Source of the DNA: Bacteroidia bacterium
GTDB lineage: Bacteria > Planctomycetota > Phycisphaerae > Phycisphaerales > SM1A02
DNA: 6,223 bases
NCBI GenBank assembly: GCA_030054235.1
Contig: JASGCG010000104.1
Span: 1 to 6,223 of the forward strand
Reading direction: 5' to 3'
The notes under the pieces were generated by a model. It searched no databases. It was not told where the DNA came from and saw only the letters and a program-made list of their open reading frames with translations. The stretch's first letter is position 1; every line of letters begins with the position of its first letter. This document shows, one piece after another, positions 1 to 4,716 of the stretch. Position numbers and translations under genes: made by a program.

Positions 1-1629
1 TCTGCCAGCGAGACGGCGACCGCGAGCGACCCAACGGACTGGCGCACACCCAAACTCACCGAGCAGCAGGAAGCGGCACAGGCCACCTTGGAAGCGGCAG
101 CGCGACTGCTCGATCGCGACACCAAGAGCTGGGAGGCATCGCAGTCGCTGGCACGCGCAGCCGAGGCGATCCAGGCCAGCCAGGCCGAGCGCAAGGCGTT
201 GGCGGAACAAGTGCAGGGCAAGTCGCGTGATGAATTGCCCCCCGGTCAACGTGCAGCGCTCGATCGGATCGCACAACGCGATGCCGAGACGGCGCAGGCC
301 TTGCGCGAGGCAGCGGAGTCGATCAAGGCACAAGGCGATGAGCTCGAGCAATCAGACCCGGCGCAGGCCGCGGCGATGCAGCAGGCCGCGGGCCGTGCCC
401 AAGAGGAGGGCGTGGTCGGCAAGGTGGAGCAGTCAGGCGAAGAGACGCGCGACAACGCCATGCAGCAGGCACAGCGATCGGCCGAGCAGGCCCTCGAGTC
501 GCTTGCACGCATGCAAGAGGACCTCGATGCAGCCCAACGGCTCGAGTCGACCGTGCTCAAGCGCATCGCCGAGGAACTTGCGGATCGACTCAAGCAACTG
601 ATTGCCGATGCCGAGGCATCGATGCAGTCGGTCGACGATCTTGGGGAAGACGACCCCCTGCCGCCACAGGCGATCAGCGGTGATGTCGAGCGCTTGCGCC
701 GCAACACCAACGCCGCGCTCGACGAAGCCATGCGCATGGAGCGACGGCTCGATGCGGTGATCAGGCTGATCACGCCCGCGATCGGTCACGAGGAGCAAGC
801 ATTGGTTCGTCTTGCAGCGCTCCAGGAACTCGCCGGTCGAGCCGACGTGAACCAGGCCATCGAGGCCGCACAACAGGACCTGCGCCGCGCGCTCGAAGCG
901 ACGCAGGCCGCCGCCAACGAAGCGAAGCAGGATGAACAACGCCAGGCCCAGCAGCGATTGGCCGACCAGTGCAAGGCGCTCGTGGCCCAAGAGACCGCCA
1001 TCGTGCAAGGCGCCACGGAACTCGGCGAGCAAGCCGATGCTCGCCGTCGGCTCGTGGAGGGTCGCCGCCTCGCCCTCGCGCAGGACGAACTTGCCGAGGG
1101 CATCGGTGCACTGATGGCGGACGGCGAGGTTGCCAAGAGCGAGATCTTCGGCGAGGCGCTCTCGCAGGCAGGCGCCTCGAGCGCGCGCGCTTCCGAGGCG
1201 TTCCGCCGATCAGGTGGACTGGCCGAGGCGACGGATGCGGCGCGCGACACGCTCGACACGCTGGCGGGACTCGCCAGTGCCCTGGCCGACAAGTCCAAGG
1301 AGAAGGACCGATTCGCCGAGGCACGCGATCAGGGCGATCAGCAGAACAATGCAGCTGGTGGCGCCGGAGGTGGTGGCCAACAAGGCGGCATCCTGCCGAT
1401 CGCGGAACTCAAGTTGCTGCGCGACCTGCAAGCCAAGCTCGGCCGACGCACTGTTCGCGCCTTGTCGGACGGCGGCGATCCATCGATCGTGCCGACCTTG
1501 CGACAAGCCCAGGAACGGCTCGAAGCCATGGCAGGTCGGCTGCGGGAAGCGATCATGCAAGCTGAGGGCGGAGCCCCGCGCATCACACCAGTCGATCCCA
1601 ACGCCCAGGAACCTGAGGTCACACCATGA
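1..1629 (+). CDS. Partial long coiled-coil protein, Ala/Glu/Gln-rich (5' end outside window)
   Basis: The frame is open from base 1 with no stop, so this is the C-terminal 542 residues of a longer protein; the TTG at 88 is internal, not a start. Residues about 20-445 (numbered from the first visible codon) are almost purely Ala, Glu, Gln, Arg, Asp and Leu with heptad-like spacing, and read as long alpha-helical coiled coil with no transmembrane segment. There is one visible Cys (residue 324). A Gly-rich linker (about 453-466) separates the coil from a short block, AELKLLRDLQAKLGRRT (468-484), followed by a helical tail. I recall similar LKLLR...RRT blocks in large planctomycete coiled-coil proteins encoded near MoxR/DUF58/VWA genes, some resembling DUF4175, but this is memory, not a search. 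The gene overlaps the next by ATGA. Function is unknown; a structural or scaffolding role in the envelope is inferred. Membrane anchors or a signal, if any, would lie upstream of the window. Confidence 0.85.
   Translation, partial: SASETATASDPTDWRTPKLTEQQEAAQATLEAAARLLDRDTKSWEASQSLARAAEAIQASQAERKALAEQVQGKSRDELPPGQRAALDRIAQRDAETAQALREAAESIKAQGDELEQSDPAQAAAMQQAAGRAQEEGVVGKVEQSGEETRDNAMQQAQRSAEQALESLARMQEDLDAAQRLESTVLKRIAEELADRLKQLIADAEASMQSVDDLGEDDPLPPQAISGDVERLRRNTNAALDEAMRMERRLDAVIRLITPAIGHEEQALVRLAALQELAGRADVNQAIEAAQQDLRRALEATQAAANEAKQDEQRQAQQRLADQCKALVAQETAIVQGATELGEQADARRRLVEGRRLALAQDELAEGIGALMADGEVAKSEIFGEALSQAGASSARASEAFRRSGGLAEATDAARDTLDTLAGLASALADKSKEKDRFAEARDQGDQQNNAAGGAGGGGQQGGILPIAELKLLRDLQAKLGRRTVRALSDGGDPSIVPTLRQAQERLEAMAGRLREAIMQAEGGAPRITPVDPNAQEPEVTP
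1615..1619 (+). promoter_or_regulatory. Ribosome binding site for the Gln/Ser-rich exported protein gene
   Basis: GAGGT lies 6 bases before the ATG at 1626, inside the end of the coiled-coil gene. Its match and spacing support 1626 as the start over the in-frame ATGs at 1662, 1665 and 1674, which would shorten an unusually long signal-peptide n-region. Confidence 0.55.
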
Positions 1630-2399
1630 ACCACCGGCCAACCTCCAGCGTGAAGCATGGCATGATGACCATCATGCGCGAAGGCCTCTGCGTGATGCTG
1701 CTCGCGGCCACGGCCGCCGCGCAAGACGCGCCGCCACAGGTCACCGAGCCGCCACGAGCGAAGACCCTTGATGAACTCCTCGGCATCGAGGGTGACGGTG
1801 ACGGGTCGCAGGCTGCACAGGATGATGCACGCGCCCGGCTCGATCGTGATCTTGGCGAGCAGAAGCTGGCGGACACCTTCGAGCGCGCGATCGAAGGCAT
1901 GCGCCGCTCGACGGAGTTGCTCGATCGATCGGCGGCGGCGGCCGACGTCACGCGGACGCAGGACGAGATCCTTGCCCGTCTCGATGCGATCATCGACGAG
2001 GCGTCGCGCCGCCAACAACAGCAACAACAATCGAGCTCGTCATCCAGCTCATCATCGAGCTCGAGTTCAGGCAAGCCCAAGCCCGGCCAGCAGAGCGCCT
2101 CGGGCCAGCAGTCGAACGAAGGCGAGGAACAGCGCCGCGCCAACGCACGCAACAATCGACAGGAACGCAACGGCAAGGATCGGCAAGGTGCCAGCTCTGG
2201 CGAGCAGCAAGGCGACGGCCCTGCCATGGAGGACCCGCTCGATCCGGACGCATTCCTGGCTGGTGAGGCTGAATGGGGCGCGCTTCCGCCGCGCGTGCGC
2301 GAACAGATGCGCCAAGGCATGCGTGAACGCATGAGCAGCGTCTATCGAACATGGACCGAGCGCTACTACGAGCGCGTGGCCAAGGAGTCCAAGCCATGA
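1626..2399 (+). CDS. Exported Gln/Ser-rich low-complexity protein with conserved WG-x-LPPRVRE C-terminal motif
   Basis: The product is 257 aa. The start at 1626 overlaps the previous stop (ATGA) and has GAGGT 6 bases upstream. Residues 21-32 form a hydrophobic core followed by a likely signal-peptidase cleavage after A32 (TAAA/QDA); the n-region is long, so M17 at 1674 is an alternative start. Residues 45-130 are charged and helical. Residues 130-148 are six Gln then thirteen Ser, followed by a Gln/Gly/Ser/Arg-rich disordered stretch to about 200. The C-terminus (216-254) is a compact amphipathic block starting EWGALPPRVREQM and rich in Arg, Tyr and Met. I recall similar WG-x-LPP-x-x-RE tails in exported proteins of planctomycete and verrucomicrobial MoxR/VWA-type loci, where their role is not established. 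A flexible linker with a C-terminal docking segment is inferred. It overlaps the toroid gene by 4 bases and is probably translated together with it. Confidence 0.87.
   Translation: MNHRPTSSVKHGMMTIMREGLCVMLLAATAAAQDAPPQVTEPPRAKTLDELLGIEGDGDGSQAAQDDARARLDRDLGEQKLADTFERAIEGMRRSTELLDRSAAAADVTRTQDEILARLDAIIDEASRRQQQQQQSSSSSSSSSSSSSGKPKPGQQSASGQQSNEGEEQRRANARNNRQERNGKDRQGASSGEQQGDGPAMEDPLDPDAFLAGEAEWGALPPRVREQMRQGMRERMSSVYRTWTERYYERVAKESKP
2013..2069 (+). repeat. Low-complexity Gln6-Ser13 tract inside the exported protein gene
   Basis: Six Gln codons (five CAA, one CAG) are followed directly by thirteen Ser codons. The Ser codons mix TCG, AGC, TCA, TCC and AGT. The TCN and AGY families cannot interconvert by one silent change, so the run is not a simple recent triplet expansion. 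It probably forms a disordered hydrophilic spacer in the exported protein. Confidence 0.9.
2382..2387 (+). promoter_or_regulatory. Ribosome binding site that fixes the start of the toroid protein gene
   Basis: AAGGAG lies 8 bases before the ATG at 2396. It decides the start: the upstream in-frame ATG at 2351 has no comparable site and would give a long overlap with the preceding gene, while 2396 gives the same ATGA junction used at the other two boundaries. Confidence 0.7.
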
Positions 2400-3463
2400 T
2401 GCCGGTCTTGCTCGTGTCGGCCATGCTCGCGCCCGCCGTGCTTGGCCAAGCACCGGTGGTGCAAGCGCCACCCGTGCAGGCCCAGGTTGGTGACGATGCC
2501 GGCGCCGAGAACCGCCCGATGGAGGGTGAAACCACGCCGGCATGGCGCGCAAGCGTCGATCGTGGCCTTCGTGCCCTTGCAGCATTGCAGAACGATGACG
2601 GCTCGTTCGGTCGCGGCCGCTTCGGTCGGCACAGCGGCATCACGAGCCTGTGCGCCTTGGCCCTCATGGCGGACGGTCACCTGCCTGGTCGTGGCGAGTA
2701 CGGCGACCAGGTCTCGAAGGCCCTCGAGTTCGTCCTGAGCAACGTGACCGAGAGCGGGTTGCTCTCGGCCGAGGCAACAGCGGGGCCGATGTATGGACAC
2801 GGCTTCAGCACGCTCTTCCTGGGCGAGATCTACGGCATGAATCCGCAGGACACGCGGGTCCGCGACACGCTCGTGCGCGCAGTGCAGCTCATCGTGGCCA
2901 GCCAGAATGCCGAGGGTGGCTGGCGCTACAACCCCGTGCCCAACGACGCCGATGTCAGCGTGACGATCTGCCAGGTCATGGCGCTCCGCAGTGCGCGCAA
3001 CGCCGGGATCAAGGTGCCGCGCGAGACGATCGATGCGGCGATCAACTACATCCTGCGCTGCCAGAACGACGACGGAGGCTTCCGCTACATGACGGCGCTC
3101 GGACAGAGCGCGTGGCCTCGAAGCGCGGCGGGTGTGGCAAGCCTGTTCTATGCCGGCGTCTATGAAGGTGACTCGATCACGCGGGGCCTCTCGTACATCG
3201 CGCGCAGCGACGGCACCAACGCAGGCGGCCCGATGGGCACACCGCACTTCCACTACGGCGCCTATTACACCGCGCAGACCATGTACCTGGCCGGTGGATC
3301 GTGGTGGCGCGACTGGTGGCCGCAGGCGCGCGATGGATTCATGGCGACCCAGGAACGCGACGGCCTCTGGGTCGATCACCAGAATGGACCCGCCTACGCG
3401 ACGGCGATGTCGCTCATCGTGATGCAGATGCCCAATCGCTACCTGCCGATCTTCCAGCGATGA
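2396..3463 (+). CDS. Exported prenyltransferase/squalene-cyclase-fold (alpha/alpha-toroid) repeat protein
   Basis: The product is 355 aa from the ATG at 2396 (AAGGAG 8 bases upstream; ATGA overlap). Residues 3-17 are a short hydrophobic signal-peptide core with likely cleavage after G17 (VLG/QA); its n-region lacks positive charge, the one argument for the longer start at 2351, which adds three Arg. QW-like repeats recur at 61-72 (LAALQNDDGSFG), 166-178 (ASQNAEGGWRY), 219-231 (RCQNDDGGFRY) and 315-327 (ATQERDGLWVD), diagnostic of the toroid fold shared by squalene-hopene cyclases and protein prenyltransferase beta subunits. DADVSVT at 184-190 sits where cyclases may carry their DXDD acid motif, but the last Asp is Val. 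An aromatic-rich stretch at 284-308 (His, Tyr, Trp) could line the central cavity. At 355 aa it is about half a hopene cyclase, so it is one toroid domain and probably not a cyclase. The end, YLPIFQR, I recall from planctomycete relatives. Ligand binding or scaffolding is inferred. Confidence 0.92.
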   Translation: MMPVLLVSAMLAPAVLGQAPVVQAPPVQAQVGDDAGAENRPMEGETTPAWRASVDRGLRALAALQNDDGSFGRGRFGRHSGITSLCALALMADGHLPGRGEYGDQVSKALEFVLSNVTESGLLSAEATAGPMYGHGFSTLFLGEIYGMNPQDTRVRDTLVRAVQLIVASQNAEGGWRYNPVPNDADVSVTICQVMALRSARNAGIKVPRETIDAAINYILRCQNDDGGFRYMTALGQSAWPRSAAGVASLFYAGVYEGDSITRGLSYIARSDGTNAGGPMGTPHFHYGAYYTAQTMYLAGGSWWRDWWPQARDGFMATQERDGLWVDHQNGPAYATAMSLIVMQMPNRYLPIFQR

Positions 3464-4716
3464 CGCGATTCACCATCAAGCTGATCATGGCGTGTTCCGT
3501 GGCAGCGACGCTCGTGCTGGCGTCGCATGCCGATGACGCTGATGAAGCGTCTGATCTTGTCCTCGGCACCACGATTCTGCTGCACCAGGATGGTTCGATC
3601 ATCCGGATCCCTGAGCGCGATGCCCTGTCGGCGCCGTGGATCGGCACGGCATCAGGCGTCTCCATCGGCTCCGCGCAAGGATGTGCCCTCGTGTGGCCCT
3701 TGGCTGTGGCTCCACGCGCCATCAGCCAGGCGGTCTGGCTGTCGGATGGACAGTGCTTGCCTGGCACCGTGGACCTAGGCGAGGCAGCAGAACCCGGCAC
3801 GGTCCGATGGCGCGCCGGCCCGATGCTGCTGACACTCCCCCTTTCGGCGCTTCGTGCGTGGACAGCGGTTGGTGTGGATGTTCCCACCGGCACGCTCGAT
3901 GCCGATCGCATCACGCTGCGCAATGGCGACACCATCGACGGGCTTGTGACGGACTTCGGAAGCACGGTCACGATCGATGTCGATGGTGCGACGAGGACGA
4001 TTGACGATGAGCTCATCGCGAGCGTGCAGTTCGTTCAGACTGCCGATGCGCCTGCGACGAACAACCGCTTGCGTGTCTGGGTCGACGATGGTGCGATCAT
4101 CGATGCCGATTCGATCGAGCGCGACGGCACGCTCCTGCGCCTGAAGGTCCCGGTGCCGTCCAGCGAGAAGATGTTCCAACTGCGCCTGCGCATCGACCAA
4201 GTGCTTGGGATGGCCACACCAGCACTGTCGCGTGAGGGACTCGCCGTCCGGATGCAAGGTGCGGCTCCGGGCGCGGCGCCCAACCTGGTCCCCAGCGGAG
4301 TTCCAAGCGCTCCGACCGGCACCACCACTCCACCGACGGCATCACCCGCACCATCAGCATGGTCGGCACTGCCCGGCATCACGCCGAGCCTCGAACTGGC
4401 TGGTCCGGGCCGGCTTGGCTCGATGCAGGCGCTGCTGCGCGGTCCTGGATCGTGGTCCATCCCGATCGCCGCAGATGGCGTGCTCGTCAGTCAGGTCCTC
4501 GTGCCTGACCGGGTTCGGACCTTGGCCGATCATGCGCTGGTGGTGCGGCAAGCTGGTGTGGAACTGGCCAGGATCGACGCCCGTTCGGACATCCGATCGA
4601 TGCGCATGGTGGTCAAGCCCGGCACGGTCGAGCTGGAGCTTGTACCCGGCAAGGCAGGACCGGTTGGTTGCGTGATGGACCTTGCGGACCTTGTCTTCAT
4701 CAAGGCTGCGCCGTAG
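3460..4716 (+). CDS. Exported beta-rich repeat protein of unknown function
   Basis: The product is 418 aa from the ATG at 3460, which overlaps the previous stop by ATGA. A longer frame runs back to a GTG at 3301 but would overlap the toroid gene by over 160 bases and bury the signal peptide. No clear Shine-Dalgarno site precedes 3460, so re-initiation after the upstream stop is likely. Residues 1-24 are a signal peptide (basic start, core 8-21, cleavage after ASHA/DD). Three related beta-rich blocks follow, at about 91-136, 150-193 and 204-252. Each has a V-x-L-x-DG-like opening, a turn, alternating hydrophobic strands, then a closing hydrophobic strand; a weaker copy may begin at 36. A Pro/Ala/Thr/Ser linker (268-302) leads to a C-terminal beta domain (about 307-415). 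Its ending, ELELVPG then MDLADLVFIKA, faintly recalls NPCBM/NEW2-type carbohydrate-binding domains. I do not recognise the family. Being last in a row of exported proteins suggests an envelope or periplasmic role. Confidence 0.88.
   Translation: MTRFTIKLIMACSVAATLVLASHADDADEASDLVLGTTILLHQDGSIIRIPERDALSAPWIGTASGVSIGSAQGCALVWPLAVAPRAISQAVWLSDGQCLPGTVDLGEAAEPGTVRWRAGPMLLTLPLSALRAWTAVGVDVPTGTLDADRITLRNGDTIDGLVTDFGSTVTIDVDGATRTIDDELIASVQFVQTADAPATNNRLRVWVDDGAIIDADSIERDGTLLRLKVPVPSSEKMFQLRLRIDQVLGMATPALSREGLAVRMQGAAPGAAPNLVPSGVPSAPTGTTTPPTASPAPSAWSALPGITPSLELAGPGRLGSMQALLRGPGSWSIPIAADGVLVSQVLVPDRVRTLADHALVVRQAGVELARIDARSDIRSMRMVVKPGTVELELVPGKAGPVGCVMDLADLVFIKAAP
4700..4716. other. 17-base convergent overlap of two gene 3' ends
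   Basis: The + strand beta-repeat gene ends with TAG at 4714-4716, and the - strand comEC gene ends with TGA read from 4702 to 4700. The last codons of both genes are therefore shared on opposite strands. I see no hairpin with a T-run here, so transcripts may read into each other unless ended by Rho or within the coding regions. Confidence 0.9.

Noticed and set aside
88..90. TTG as the start of the coiled-coil gene
   Set aside because: The frame is open through base 1 with the same composition upstream, so the gene begins outside the window.
246..1324. Several - strand open frames of 170-199 aa opposite the coiled-coil gene
   Set aside because: Composition is skewed to Ser, Arg and Ala as expected for the complement of Ala/Glu/Gln-rich coding sequence; they overlap each other and have no motifs.
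1338..2332. Two overlapping - strand open frames (230 and 237 aa)
   Set aside because: They mirror the coiled-coil and Gln/Ser-rich genes, including runs that are the reverse reading of the Gln/Ser tract, and lack protein-like features.
2351..2353. ATG as an earlier start for the toroid protein
   Set aside because: It has no ribosome binding site, while the ATG at 2396 has AAGGAG at 8 bases and an ATGA junction. It stays a weak alternative because it adds positive charge before the signal core.
3301..3303. GTG as an earlier start for the beta-repeat protein
   Set aside because: It would extend more than 160 bases into the toroid gene and place the signal peptide internally; the ATG at 3460 fits the junction pattern.
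2366..3379. Long - strand open frame (337 aa) opposite the toroid protein gene
   Set aside because: It lies wholly antisense to a gene with clear fold motifs, has no recognisable domain, and is of the kind expected from high-G+C codon use.
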